This document shows, in pieces, positions 31,278 to 39,055 of a DNA stretch of 45,419 nt. Within the stretch, counting starts at the first letter, position 1. Each line of letters starts with the position of its first letter. Position numbers and translations under genes: made by a program. A model generated the notes under the pieces. That model had not been told where the DNA came from. It made no database searches and saw only the letters and a list, made by a program, of their open reading frames with translations. The stretch comes from Paenibacillus alkaliterrae (GTDB lineage Bacteria > Bacillota > Bacilli > Paenibacillales > Paenibacillaceae): assembly GCF_021532375.1 (NCBI RefSeq), contig NZ_JAKGAP010000020.1:1-45419 (forward strand), read 5' to 3'.

Positions 31278-31311
31278 GGGTATCATCCTTTCTTTGGGTT
31301 ATTCCGATAAT

Positions 31312-31434
31312 TCATTTTGTTGATTTATTCGATTTATCTAACTTCATGCACTTAGCAGAACACCAAACAAATTTACTTCGCACTCCATAATGTTGGAATG
31401 GCTTATTGCAGCAATGACATTTCACAACCACCAT
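31312..31434 (-). CDS. Very small zinc-knuckle protein
   Basis: A 40-residue frame with four cysteines in a zinc-finger spacing: CHCC near residue 6 and WCSAKCMK near 24. Start ATG 31434 (GTG 31440 possible), with only a weak GGGG site. It resembles small treble-clef or zinc-ribbon proteins of phages. Nucleic-acid binding is inferred. Confidence 0.5.
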   Translation of the reverse strand: MVVVKCHCCNKPFQHYGVRSKFVWCSAKCMKLDKSNKSTK

Positions 31435-31446
31435 GCGCACCCCGAT

Positions 31447-31665
31447 TCAGATAATGTCCAGCAGATCTATTTGTTCCTCTTCCGCTTCCTGCACTAAACC
31501 CTTCTCCACCCATGACCGCGGCACCGTCAATCGTTTCACTCGATAGCCACGTTCGTCCAGCTCCGTCAGCATCTGCCCTGCCTTACGCGGCTCTATATTA
31601 TGCCTTTGCCATGTTTGTTCGGTATGCGCCGTCCACTGCCAATGTATTTTTGTGGATTTAAACAT
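31447..31665 (-). CDS. Small hypothetical protein
   Basis: A 72-residue protein; the text (QTWQRHNIEPRKAGQMLTEL and GYRVKRLTVPRSWVEKGLV) looks like a compact helical protein with a basic middle and an acidic end (EEEQIDLLDII). Its start overlaps the end of the preceding gene. No family recognised. Confidence 0.55.
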   Translation of the reverse strand: MFKSTKIHWQWTAHTEQTWQRHNIEPRKAGQMLTELDERGYRVKRLTVPRSWVEKGLVQEAEEEQIDLLDII

Positions 31666-31801
31666 GCTTACTCCCCTTTATCTCGTCTATCAGCCTAAAT
31701 CCCAGCTGCCTTATGACTCGCCTAATGTGTGACTTTGTTCTCTCGTCGCTTGCTTTAGCCAGTTCTTCTTGAGCGTGATGTATTTGATCCTGTATGGTCA
31801 T
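31658..31801 (-). CDS. Small helical protein
   Basis: A 47-residue protein is started at ATG 31801, ten bases after GAGGAGGG. It is almost entirely amphipathic helix (QDQIHHAQEELAKASDERTK, RRVIRQLGFRLIDEIKG). It overlaps the downstream gene by eight bases. Function unknown. Confidence 0.55.
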   Translation of the reverse strand: MTIQDQIHHAQEELAKASDERTKSHIRRVIRQLGFRLIDEIKGSKHV

Positions 31802-31854
31802 AGGGTGGTACCCTCCTCTATGATTGGAAAATCTGTACACGGCTGCCGCTAACG

Positions 31855-32274
31855 CTAAGCAATTTCGGTCGAATCGGGGGCCTTCGGCAAAAGATCCGGG
31901 TTAGCGTAGATGTTGCCGATGATCTCTAGTTCTTCTGTCATTTGCAAAGAACATTTGTAGCTTTTTGAGTTATCATCTAGGAGCTCTGCATACCATCCGG
32001 TGCATTCATAGTCCTTATCGTGTTCATTTGGATATGTTCCAAATTTGATTACATAGGTGTATTCGTTGGAGTTTGCAAAAACAATGTCGCCATCGTAAAT
32101 TTCAGCTCCTGTATGATCTTTGTGTCCTGTGTATTGCATGATAATCAGCCCTTCTTGCTCAGTTATGCGGTCTCCATCAAAGTCATACAAACTGATCTGA
32201 CCGATTCCAACATTGATGTACATGCTGTCTACATTCGGATCCCAAACTCTAAATTTAAACTCACGCATATTCAT
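31855..32274 (-). CDS. YopX family phage protein
   Basis: A 139-residue protein. It carries the YopX pattern: REFKFRVWDPNVDSMYINV at the start, MQYTGHKDHTGAEIYDGDIV in the middle and a strand-rich C-terminus (LEIIGNIYANPDLLP). YopX proteins are widespread in Gram-positive phages and form an SH3-like fold; their role is unknown. Early-operon position fits other phages. Confidence 0.9.
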   Translation of the reverse strand: MNMREFKFRVWDPNVDSMYINVGIGQISLYDFDGDRITEQEGLIIMQYTGHKDHTGAEIYDGDIVFANSNEYTYVIKFGTYPNEHDKDYECTGWYAELLDDNSKSYKCSLQMTEELEIIGNIYANPDLLPKAPDSTEIA

Positions 32275-32281
32275 CTCTCCC

Positions 32282-32431
32282 CTACCCTTCTAGATCCTTC
32301 TTGTATTCCAGCTCGTTTCCGCAATGACACACCTTGATCCGCTCGTAGTTCTCTTTGCTTGCAACGTAGTTCAATTTCGTCTCAGACCGGCAAGAACTGC
32401 AAACCCAGAGCCTCCACACTTCTTTTTTCAT
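32282..32431 (-). CDS. Small zinc-ribbon protein
   Basis: A 49-residue frame starts at ATG 32431. Two cysteine pairs, VCSSCRSETK and VCHCGNELEY, fit a zinc ribbon. The site upstream is GGGAGA. It overlaps no other gene and fills the gap before YopX. Probably a nucleic-acid-associated early protein, by inference. Confidence 0.6.
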   Translation of the reverse strand: MKKEVWRLWVCSSCRSETKLNYVASKENYERIKVCHCGNELEYKKDLEG

Positions 32432-32434
32432 TCG

Positions 32435-32566
32435 TCATCTCTCCCTTAGTTGATTTAGCTGGCTCTCTAGCTCACGCATTTCCGCCGCCATCGACATACG
32501 CTTATACCGACAAGGTTCTAGCTCCACCGATTGAATTAATCGCAATATTCTGACTTGTAGATTCAC
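32435..32566 (-). CDS. Small coiled-coil protein
   Basis: A 43-residue frame starts at GTG 32566 behind GGAGGTCAATC; the GTG overlaps the preceding stop as GTGA. It is helical and charged (RILRLIQSVELEPCRYKRMS, AAEMRELESQLNQLRER). Function unknown. Confidence 0.5.
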   Translation of the reverse strand: MNLQVRILRLIQSVELEPCRYKRMSMAAEMRELESQLNQLRER

Positions 32567-32739
32567 GATTGACCTCCAAACCGGTATTTGTCGGCTATAT
32601 TGCACAACTCGTCATACAGCGCCATACCCCGTTTATAGTCTTGCGGCTTGATGATTGGATTCTCCAGATATTCAGCACCTTTTACGATTCTTGCGAGTAG
32701 CTCATTGTACTCGTCGTCATTACGTGGCAAGTTCCTCAT
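32563..32739 (-). CDS. Small hypothetical protein coupled to DnaB
   Basis: A 58-residue protein is started at ATG 32739, overlapping the end of dnaB by 20 nt. It is helical (DDEYNELLARIVKGAEYLEN, DYKRGMALYDELCNIADKYR). No motif recognised. Confidence 0.55.
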   Translation of the reverse strand: MRNLPRNDDEYNELLARIVKGAEYLENPIIKPQDYKRGMALYDELCNIADKYRFGGQS

Positions 32740-34009
32740 ACTTTTGAATCCACCCCTTGAATAAATATTTGAACTGGTTAACTCCAACGTCCCGGCCTTT
32801 AGCGATGATGGACTGAATGACTTTACCTTCCCGGTGCGTGTCCTCCGGATTGTGCCAAAGGAACTCAACCACATCCGCATCCTGCTCAATCTCCCCGGAG
32901 TCTCTCAAATGCTCCAGTTTGGGTTCGTCCTTTCCGTCCCGGCTCAGCTGCGCCAGCATGATGAACGGACAATCTAGCTCTAACGCAATCTGTTTGGCCG
33001 TCCTTGTGACGTATCCAACTGCCTGCGATCTTGTTTCGCCCTTCTGCTGGACGATCTTCATGATTGTGAGGTAATCAACGACTATCGCCCCCAAGCGTCC
33101 ATGCTTCCGTTTGAACTGTCTGGCAGCGGCCCGGACTTCATCAATCGTCACGTTCTTGGCATCCTCAATATGTAGTGGCAGCTTTTCGAGAATGTCATAA
33201 GCATCCCGGAGCCTTTTCATTTCCGATTCGTCCATCTCTTTGCGCCGGATCCGGTTTCCCGATATTCCAGAAGCCGGTGCAATCATCCGGTTAAGAAGTT
33301 GGTTCCTTTTCATCTCTTGCGACCACAGAAGAACATGCCCGGCGTTTTGTTCTGCAATCCCTCGCATCATCTGCAGCGCCTTGGCTGTCTTCCCTACACT
33401 TGGACGTCCGGCCAGTACATACAACCAACCCCGGCCAATGCCGCCCATCCATTCATCAAATTGCCTAAATCCGGTGTTTAAGAAATCATCCTTCTGCCCC
33501 AGGTACTCAAAGTATTCTTGCCGGGCTTCCGCTAAGCTTTTCATGTCTCCGGATATGGACGGCCGTACTCCTAATGCGATCCGCTCAACCTCTTGGAATA
33601 AAACTTCGTCGTCGCTGTAATCAGCATCCATGGATAATTGCGTTATCTTTATGCCTGCTTCATTCGCCCGGCGCCGGTATGACCGACTCCGGATGATATC
33701 GGCGTAGTATTTCGCATGGGTAGAAGTCGGTACGGAATTGGCGAGTTTTGCAAGGTAGCTGACTCCCCCGGTCTCCTCCAGCCGATCGTATTGCTGCAAC
33801 ATGGCCGTAATGGTAACAAGGTCACTCGGAAGATTGCGCTTGTACTGGTATTGCATCGCTTTCCAAATCAGCTCATTCGCTTCAATGGTGAAATCTCTCG
33901 GCTCTAGCATCTCAACTATGTCGTCTAACACCTGATTGTCTAAGAATACCGCACCCAACACGGCTGATTCTGATTCAATGGTTTGAAGCATGTCCATATT
34001 CAAACTCAT
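32720..34009 (-). CDS. dnaB: Replicative DNA helicase, DnaB-type
   Basis: A 429-residue hexameric helicase that unwinds the fork for phage DNA replication. It is started at ATG 34009 behind GGAGGGAATCCGG; five residues further up is an alternative. The N-terminal collar is residues about 5-110 (ESESAVLGAVFLDNQVLDDI). The RecA core has Walker A AGRPSVGKTA near 207, then LLWSQEMKRNQL, Walker B IVVDYLTIM near 314 and LAQLSRDGKDEPKLEHLRDS near 355. It follows the replisome organizer gene, which should recruit it to the origin; the two overlap by 35 nt. Confidence 0.95.
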   Translation of the reverse strand: MSLNMDMLQTIESESAVLGAVFLDNQVLDDIVEMLEPRDFTIEANELIWKAMQYQYKRNLPSDLVTITAMLQQYDRLEETGGVSYLAKLANSVPTSTHAKYYADIIRSRSYRRRANEAGIKITQLSMDADYSDDEVLFQEVERIALGVRPSISGDMKSLAEARQEYFEYLGQKDDFLNTGFRQFDEWMGGIGRGWLYVLAGRPSVGKTAKALQMMRGIAEQNAGHVLLWSQEMKRNQLLNRMIAPASGISGNRIRRKEMDESEMKRLRDAYDILEKLPLHIEDAKNVTIDEVRAAARQFKRKHGRLGAIVVDYLTIMKIVQQKGETRSQAVGYVTRTAKQIALELDCPFIMLAQLSRDGKDEPKLEHLRDSGEIEQDADVVEFLWHNPEDTHREGKVIQSIIAKGRDVGVNQFKYLFKGWIQKYEELAT

Positions 34010-34859
34010 CCGGATTCCCTCCATCTTGCACCCACTTGTTGAATGCTATTTCTCTTCTTCTGTAATCAAGTTCGGAATCAATTTTTGGCGCTGGTCGGAA
34101 ATATGCAGCTTTGTTATTCCCATTGGAACGCCGGGTGCTATCGAATATAGCTGTATCACGAATAGCACCTTCGTAGTATTTCAATGTTCTTACGTTTTCT
34201 CTGAACTTGTCTTTCATGACTCCTATAATCAGATCAGCTGGGAACTCCTTGAGCAGATCAGTTAAAAGGGGACTGTCTTTGTACGGCATGTCGATCATTT
34301 TATGCATCAGCTTGAAAGCGATCCTTACTTTTTCGAATGGATCCTCGGGTAGAGTAGTATTATTTTCTTTTTCTAGTTCTACTTCTAACTCTACTTCTGT
34401 TGCGTGACTTTCGTGTGACGTCCCGTGAACTGTCCCGTGACTGTCCCGTGACATTTTCAATAATTTCTGCTTTTCACGCTGTTTTGCTTTGCGTAATCGC
34501 TCTTTTTCCCTAATTTTATCCATCGATTCGACATTTTGATGTTTTTCCCAATTAGGAATATAGATGAGTCCATCCTCTGTAATCTCGATCATGTCGAACG
34601 GCTTAGTCGAAAATAGCTTTAATGCAAGCTCAACCATCTGCTGCGTTTCGTTAAACAATGTCGCAAGCATCGCTGGTGTGTAGGCGCAGCCTTCGCTTAA
34701 GTAGATCCAACCGGCCGCGTTTGTTTTCCCTGCCTGTATGAGCAGTTGAAACCACAGCAGAACGAGTGTCCTTCCCTCAGGCATGGATTTAATGAGCTTT
34801 ACTTTCTCATCCTCGAAAATGTCTGTAATAACCTTGATCCACTTGATGTCGCCAGCCAT
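33975..34859 (-). CDS. Phage replisome organizer (initiator), winged-helix N-terminus
   Basis: A 294-residue protein is started at ATG 34859, one base after the upstream stop. The N-terminal part (DIKWIKVITDIFEDEKVKLI, LLWFQLLIQAGKTNAAGWIY) is the phage replisome-organizer winged helix that binds iterons. A basic linker (RLRKAKQREKQKLLK) follows. The C-terminal part with YYEGAIRDTAIFDSTRRSN and FNKWVQDGGNPDEFEY resembles DnaD-like or helicase-loading ends. It probably loads DnaB from the overlapping downstream gene. A phage origin often lies inside such a gene; I see no clear iteron array. Confidence 0.82.
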   Translation of the reverse strand: MAGDIKWIKVITDIFEDEKVKLIKSMPEGRTLVLLWFQLLIQAGKTNAAGWIYLSEGCAYTPAMLATLFNETQQMVELALKLFSTKPFDMIEITEDGLIYIPNWEKHQNVESMDKIREKERLRKAKQREKQKLLKMSRDSHGTVHGTSHESHATEVELEVELEKENNTTLPEDPFEKVRIAFKLMHKMIDMPYKDSPLLTDLLKEFPADLIIGVMKDKFRENVRTLKYYEGAIRDTAIFDSTRRSNGNNKAAYFRPAPKIDSELDYRRREIAFNKWVQDGGNPDEFEYGHASNH

Positions 34860-34860
34860 T

Positions 34861-35001
34861 TTACACCGCCCATTTTTTCTTGTACTCTTCAACTGCTCTC
34901 ATGATGAACTCTTGCATCGAAATGCCATGCTCGGCACAGAACACTTTCAATCTCTTGTGCTCATTCTCATCGAATCGGACTGGCAAAGCTTTTGGTTTCA
35001 T
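34861..35001 (-). CDS. Small ribbon-helix-helix-like DNA-binding protein
   Basis: A 46-residue frame starts at ATG 35001 behind CGGAGGTTGATCAT. KALPVRFDENEHKRLKVFCA and HGISMQEFIMRAVEEYKKKW fit an Arc/CopG-type strand-helix-helix. It is the first gene leftward of a divergent promoter region with inverted repeats (35041-35073), so it may regulate that region together with the plus-strand HTH gene at 35147. Confidence 0.65.
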   Translation of the reverse strand: MKPKALPVRFDENEHKRLKVFCAEHGISMQEFIMRAVEEYKKKWAV

Positions 35002-35040
35002 ATGATCAACCTCCGTATTTGTCTTGATATCATTGTATCA

Positions 35041-35115
35041 TATATTTACCGTTTTGGTATATATATTTACCAATTAGGCTTATATCGTTTACTTATTAAG
35101 CTGGACGGGTATTAT
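35041..35115. promoter_or_regulatory. Divergent promoter/operator region of an internal switch
   Basis: The 10-mer TATATTTACC occurs at 35041-35050 and 35062-35071, exactly 21 bp apart, about two helix turns. TTGGTA and TACCAA form a perfect inverted repeat at 35054-35073, and TACC/GGTA another at 35047-35059. On the plus strand TTTACT (35088-35093), 16 bases, TATTAT (35110-35115) may drive the HTH gene at 35147. The repeats are good operator candidates for the flanking small DNA-binding proteins. Confidence 0.55.
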
Positions 35116-35146
35116 AGAATTAACTAATAAAGAATGGGTGAACGTT

Positions 35147-35368
35147 ATGATCCGTCCGTTATTGTCTGAAATGATGGGTAAACATAAGATTAAAAGCTTC
35201 TCTCAGCTCGAAAAGGAAACCGGTGTGTCTCGTCGAACGCTTGCGAAAATATACAACGGTGAGGGCGGAGGCATCGATTACGACACGCTCAACGCCCTCT
35301 GTAAGTTCTTTAGCTGCACTCCTGGCGACCTGCTGGAGTATGTCCCCGATCCACCTAAAGGGGACTAA
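35147..35368 (+). CDS. Small Cro/CI-type HTH regulator, second switch gene
   Basis: A 73-residue protein starts at ATG 35147. The HTH is clear: KSFSQLEKETGVSRRTLAKI then YDTLNALCKFFSCTPGDLLE, the compact XRE type related to YozG-like regulators. It is the only plus-strand gene inside the leftward early operon and diverges from a ribbon-helix-helix gene across an operator-like region. This looks like a self-contained regulatory switch controlling the replication genes. Confidence 0.85.
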   Translation: MIRPLLSEMMGKHKIKSFSQLEKETGVSRRTLAKIYNGEGGGIDYDTLNALCKFFSCTPGDLLEYVPDPPKGD

Positions 35369-35643
35369 CCTCCCCTTACTAAATCGAAGTAATTACGTTT
35401 CCTATTGCGAACAATGTAATCTAACCCTTCCTCAGTCTCTACCCAAGCTCGGATAGCTTTCCAGTTTCCGAGGTTCTTACATACGCCGAGCTCCTTCATA
35501 TCCTCCATAGGGAAATCGACGTTGAAGTTAATCAATTTCCCGTTTTCGAACACAATAACTTTTCCCTCAAACCAGCGGTGACTTTCGAAAGAAGAAGATA
35601 CATTTACGATACAGTGCGATATTTCCAGGTTAGCGGTTTCCAT
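35365..35643 (-). CDS. Hypothetical early protein
   Basis: A 92-residue protein with mixed strands and helices (CIVNVSSSFESHRWFEGKVI, FPMEDMKELGVCKNLGNWKA). Its end converges on the plus-strand HTH gene and overlaps its stop codon by four bases. No family recognised. Confidence 0.55.
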   Translation of the reverse strand: METANLEISHCIVNVSSSFESHRWFEGKVIVFENGKLINFNVDFPMEDMKELGVCKNLGNWKAIRAWVETEEGLDYIVRNRKRNYFDLVRGG

Positions 35644-35773
35644 ATTTCTTGTACCACCTTTCAGCGTCCCAATTTAGAATGCGAATTATAAGTGCCGTTA
35701 AATGTGCCCGAAAGGTATCACGCAGAGTTACTTTGTACTGCTGGATATTGCCACTTTCATCAGGATGCGGCAT
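35630..35773 (-). CDS. Small hypothetical protein
   Basis: A 47-residue frame starts at ATG 35773 behind GGAGGAATCGC, a strong site. It is basic and Trp-containing (TFRAHLTALIIRILNWDAER). It overlaps the next gene by 14 nt. Function unknown. Confidence 0.5.
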   Translation of the reverse strand: MPHPDESGNIQQYKVTLRDTFRAHLTALIIRILNWDAERWYKKYGNR

Positions 35774-35987
35774 GCGATTCCTCCAACTTGCGGATATGTG
35801 ATTCTTTAATCTGGATTTGATTCATTGCGTAGCTGATCGCATCGTCTCTTTCTTCTACTTCTTGCTGTAAATCTTCTATGGCGTTTAATAGAGTCTGTAG
35901 CTGCGGAATTGGCATCATGACGTAAACGTATTTGAGTTCTATATCCCTTTTCGCTCTCTGTATGATTTGCTGCAGATTACCACTCAT
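35760..35987 (-). CDS. Small coiled-coil protein
   Basis: A 75-residue protein is started at ATG 35987. It is mostly helix with a heptad pattern (LLNAIEDLQQEVEERDDAIS, MNQIQIKESHIRKLEESHAA). It overlaps both neighbours slightly. Function unknown. Confidence 0.55.
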   Translation of the reverse strand: MSGNLQQIIQRAKRDIELKYVYVMMPIPQLQTLLNAIEDLQQEVEERDDAISYAMNQIQIKESHIRKLEESHAAS

Positions 35988-36180
35988 TTGGCCACCGCCC
36001 GTCATAGTTCTCAATCTCACTTTTTAAGCATTCCAAGCACATGAATTCAGATTGTTTACGCCCCATCGGATGTACCACTGTAGTTAACAATTCGCCGTTA
36101 ATCACCTTGCGTAACGGCATTTCGATCATATCTTTGTCCTCGGATGATTCATTGCAATATCGGCATGTTATTTCACTCAT
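35977..36180 (-). CDS. Small zinc-binding protein
   Basis: A 67-residue protein with two cysteine pairs, TCRYCNESSED at residue 5 and FMCLECLKSE near 47, spaced as in a treble-clef or zinc-ribbon fold. It overlaps both neighbours by a few bases. Probably nucleic-acid associated. Confidence 0.65.
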   Translation of the reverse strand: MSEITCRYCNESSEDKDMIEMPLRKVINGELLTTVVHPMGRKQSEFMCLECLKSEIENYDGRWPNEW

Positions 36181-36404
36181 TTCACCAGCTCCTTCAACAT
36201 CTCTTTTAGTTTGTCGTTCTCTTCGGAAAGCTCTGTTGCAAGAGCATTTTTGTCCTTCAATGCCAGGATCAGGCTTTCGACCATAGTCTGAGTAACGGGA
36301 TCTACTCTCACGCGCTCAAGGTGATTGCTTAAGCTGCTTGCTGCCATTTGGAGGTAAGGTTGGGCTAATTCGTGCAGGATTTTTTGGTGGTCTATACGGT
36401 TCAT
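36177..36404 (-). CDS. Small helical protein
   Basis: A 75-residue protein, helical with a C-terminal coiled coil (LKDKNALATELSEENDKLKE). It overlaps both neighbours by four bases, the typical spacing of a tightly coupled operon. Function unknown. Confidence 0.55.
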   Translation of the reverse strand: MNRIDHQKILHELAQPYLQMAASSLSNHLERVRVDPVTQTMVESLILALKDKNALATELSEENDKLKEMLKELVK

Positions 36405-36754
36405 TCCGATTCCTCCATTAACTCTTTGGCATATTCATACTGCTCTTTTGTGATTTCAATATTGATTGGCTCGTACGCTTCGCACACACCTTCAAAGTCC
36501 ATTGAAATAAAAGCGTCGTTGCCGTATTTTTTGGTCAATATTTGTTTCCACTTTGCATGGTAATCTTTGTGTTCCTCAAAATCAGAAACAGTCGGAACAG
36601 CTAAATCTTTGCGGACAATCATGTAGGCGTTTTGGATGTCATTCATGGTTACGTCTAGATTCTCATCGTCCCAATCACCCACATCGATATTCGCCGCCAA
36701 ATACCTATCTGCATTCGTTTTATTGCGCAACACCATTACAGGGATTTTATTCAT
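36401..36754 (-). CDS. Hypothetical early protein
   Basis: A 117-residue acidic protein (DVGDWDDENLDVTMNDIQNA, GNDAFISMDFEGVCEAYEPI). It is compact alpha/beta by eye. It overlaps the neighbours at both ends by a few bases. No family recognised. Confidence 0.55.
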   Translation of the reverse strand: MNKIPVMVLRNKTNADRYLAANIDVGDWDDENLDVTMNDIQNAYMIVRKDLAVPTVSDFEEHKDYHAKWKQILTKKYGNDAFISMDFEGVCEAYEPINIEITKEQYEYAKELMEESE

Positions 36755-37098
36755 TAGGTTGATTCCTCCAAAAGTTTAGTTTGAAACTCTACCAACCACT
36801 CCCGGCCGGCTCTTGTATAATCTGCAAAATGATGGCACGTGCTAGAATCGCTAGAAGGACCGCAGAGGCGTACGAGATCGTTTGCGGTACATTTACCCTC
36901 CATCGTCCACCGCCGCTTTATATGGGCTTGCTCAAGCGTCCAAACGTTGCTTATGTGCTTGCCGCATCTCTCGCATCGATCTTGGGAGCGAATGTTGACC
37001 TGTTGGCGAACAGAGGAGCTGATAGCCCCGCGCTGCTTCGCCGTTGGTTTGTTTCGTTTGTGAGTGGGTTTCGGGACCGGTTGGAATGGTAATCCCAT
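36754..37098 (-). CDS. HNH nuclease, small phage type
   Basis: A 114-residue protein. The N-terminus is basic and Pro-rich. The core has the zinc-site-like CERCGKHI and the HNH-type LEQAHIKRRW near residues 43-65, then LVRLCGPSSDSSTCHHFADY near 82-100. The short size and the Cys-flanked layout fit small phage HNH nucleases used in recombination or packaging rather than homing. A homing-like HNH gene lies directly upstream. Confidence 0.75.
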   Translation of the reverse strand: MGLPFQPVPKPTHKRNKPTAKQRGAISSSVRQQVNIRSQDRCERCGKHISNVWTLEQAHIKRRWTMEGKCTANDLVRLCGPSSDSSTCHHFADYTRAGREWLVEFQTKLLEEST

Positions 37099-37116
37099 AG
37101 CTTGTCCTCCTACACG

Positions 37117-37644
37117 TTATTCGACGTGAGTCCATGTGTTCCGAAGAACAATTTCTCTAACGGCATTTATTGTCAAACCGTATTTTTTTGCTAGTCCGTT
37201 GTATGAAAGATCGCTCTTGCGATTTGTTCCTCTTCTGTAACTGTTTCTGATTTCCCGTACAATATCAGGAGTAACTTTTGCTTTGTTATTTGATTCTCCG
37301 CGTTTTACTAAATCAGGTCTTTTTTTGCTCCAATGATCATCGCCGACTGGGAAATTTCTTTTTCCGCTTCTGCCCTTTTTGTACATATCCAGCAAGTTTT
37401 TGCTTTGTGTTCCGACAGAAAGGTGTCTTGGATTAACGCAATTTCGAACGTCACATTCATGCAGAACGTTCATTCCATCCGGTATATCTCCATAGAAATG
37501 GGTGTATGAGTACCTGTGGGCATATACGTGTTTTTTGTTGGAGTAATAATGACCATATCCATTTTTGTAGATGCAGGCTTTCCACAACCAACAATCGCCA
37601 CTAAAATCTATTTTTTCGGAAAATCTTTTAGGTAGTGATTCCAT
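37117..37644 (-). CDS. HNH homing-like endonuclease
   Basis: A 175-residue protein starts at ATG 37644 behind AAAGGGCGGTAGAT. The HNH part is GMNVLHECDVRNCVNPRHLS near residues 58-77, with WLWKACIYKNGYGHYYSNKK upstream. The C-terminus (NKAKVTPDIVREIRNSYRRG, SYNGLAKKYGLTINAVREIV) is a DNA-binding HTH of the NUMOD type. This is the common free-standing phage homing endonuclease. It sits between two early genes without breaking either. Confidence 0.9.
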   Translation of the reverse strand: MESLPKRFSEKIDFSGDCWLWKACIYKNGYGHYYSNKKHVYAHRYSYTHFYGDIPDGMNVLHECDVRNCVNPRHLSVGTQSKNLLDMYKKGRSGKRNFPVGDDHWSKKRPDLVKRGESNNKAKVTPDIVREIRNSYRRGTNRKSDLSYNGLAKKYGLTINAVREIVLRNTWTHVE

Positions 37645-37659
37645 ATCTACCGCCCTTTC

Positions 37660-37986
37660 TTAAAAATCTGACTGGTACCGCAAGATACTCTGCAGCGCCG
37701 ATAGCTGACTCTTAATGGCATCAACTGATTCGAGAGCTGCTTTGAATCGAACCTCGTCATAATCACGCTTGAAAAGGTAGTCACCGACATTCCCTTTGGA
37801 TACGTCCGAGATCATGCCGACTGCCATTCCTTCTGTCTTTAGCTTCAGCATCTCCTGAGCAAGCTTTACGCGGTATACTTGCTCGGAGGAAGCCTTAGCT
37901 TCCCCCAGCTTGTAGAGTTCGTTAGCGGCCTTCTCTAGGCGTTTAGATGCGGTGTATACTTCTTGGGTTACTTGTGCGATTTCCAT
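37660..37986 (-). CDS. Hypothetical early helical protein beside SSB
   Basis: A 108-residue protein is started at ATG 37986, eight bases after AAGGAG; a GTG three codons upstream is too close to the site. It is helical and charged (TQEVYTASKRLEKAANELYK, SVDAIKSQLSALQSILRYQ). It lies directly downstream of ssb. A role with SSB in recombination is possible but unproven. Confidence 0.6.
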   Translation of the reverse strand: MEIAQVTQEVYTASKRLEKAANELYKLGEAKASSEQVYRVKLAQEMLKLKTEGMAVGMISDVSKGNVGDYLFKRDYDEVRFKAALESVDAIKSQLSALQSILRYQSDF

Positions 37987-38001
37987 TAGGCTCACTCCTT
38001 G

Positions 38002-38403
38002 TTAAAATGGCAAATCATCAATAGGAGGTTCGTCGCTACGACTATCTGAATTCTGATTGCTAGTCTGATTGCTAGATTGTTGATCTCCGTTTTTCTTTGG
38101 TTCCAAGAACCGAACGCCATTTGCTAAAATTTCCGTTACATAAACGCGCTGTCCGTCTTTGTTTTCGTAATTGCGAGTCTTTATTCTGCCTTCAATGGAG
38201 CATAATGAACCTTTGCGGAGATAATTAGCGCAAGCTTCGGCTTGCTGCTTCCAGGTGACAATCGGCAGGAAATCCGCTTTCGGGTCTGTCTTGGCGAATG
38301 GATCCTCAACCGCGATGGAGAAAGTACAGGTCGCTACACCCGTACTCGTATACCGTAAATCAGGATCTCGTGTTAACCGCCCCACTAATGCTGCAACGTT
38401 CAT
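38002..38403 (-). CDS. ssb: Single-stranded DNA-binding protein
   Basis: A 133-residue OB-fold protein that coats ssDNA at the fork and in recombination. Visible are VAALVGRLTRDPDLRYTSTG, FLPIVTWKQQAEACANYLRK and SIEGRIKTRNYENKDGQRVY, then a Gln/Asn/Ser-rich linker and the acidic tip DEPPIDDLPF, the standard SSB interaction tail. It lies one base after the ERF stop codon, with which it works. Confidence 0.95.
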   Translation of the reverse strand: MNVAALVGRLTRDPDLRYTSTGVATCTFSIAVEDPFAKTDPKADFLPIVTWKQQAEACANYLRKGSLCSIEGRIKTRNYENKDGQRVYVTEILANGVRFLEPKKNGDQQSSNQTSNQNSDSRSDEPPIDDLPF

Positions 38404-38404
38404 A

Positions 38405-39055
38405 TCACACAGCCTCCTTTTTCTTATCCATCATCTTTTTAGTTAACATTTGGTTCATTATTTGGTTTGTGATACCGGCTTTATGCTGTTTTCCGTGCCA
38501 ATCATCGAATCCATCAAGGTTCCCGGCTAACGTTTGCCACTTCGCCTTTAACTCAGGCAGCAGCTTCGCATCTTCCTCAGCCGCTTTCCGTTTGCTGGCT
38601 TCATGCTGCTCATCGAGCGCGGCGCTAGAAACTTTGTCAGGATCGTCACCTGTCGGAATGGCGAATGTGCGGAGCAACAGGTACTTGTAACTGTAGGTCA
38701 TCGCCTTGCCCACGCCTTTATCCTGCGTGTCAGCTCCCGTGCCGCTGGATGCCAGTAGCTCAAATTGACCTGTGTCGATATCGACTATCTTGTATTGCGT
38801 ATCAACGGTACTAAGATAGCCTTTTAACACGCCGTCCCGGTCAATCAACTCGCTACGGCTATGTGCTTGTGCAACGGGCAAAATGATTAATCCATGCTCG
38901 ATAAGTGATTCTCTTACCGTCTGCGTAACTTTTTCCTCTGACATGGCTTTGTAGGACCCGCTTTTCCCGGTCGAAACGTTATCATCTTTCTGTAAGTACT
39001 GAATGTCCTTCATAACCGCGCTAATCTTTTGATACAGATTCTTTGTTACGCTCAT
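38405..39055 (-). CDS. erf: ERF-family ssDNA annealing recombinase
   Basis: A 216-residue protein. The ERF core is visible: ISAVMKDIQYLQKDDNVSTG, KAMSEEKVTQTVRESLIEHG, YKIVDIDTGQFELLASSG and GVGKAMTYSYKYLLLRTFAI. It anneals complementary ssDNA in RecA-independent phage recombination, with SSB encoded next door. The start overlaps the stop of the upstream small gene. The first residues and length are typical. Confidence 0.93.
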   Translation of the reverse strand: MSVTKNLYQKISAVMKDIQYLQKDDNVSTGKSGSYKAMSEEKVTQTVRESLIEHGLIILPVAQAHSRSELIDRDGVLKGYLSTVDTQYKIVDIDTGQFELLASSGTGADTQDKGVGKAMTYSYKYLLLRTFAIPTGDDPDKVSSAALDEQHEASKRKAAEEDAKLLPELKAKWQTLAGNLDGFDDWHGKQHKAGITNQIMNQMLTKKMMDKKKEAV

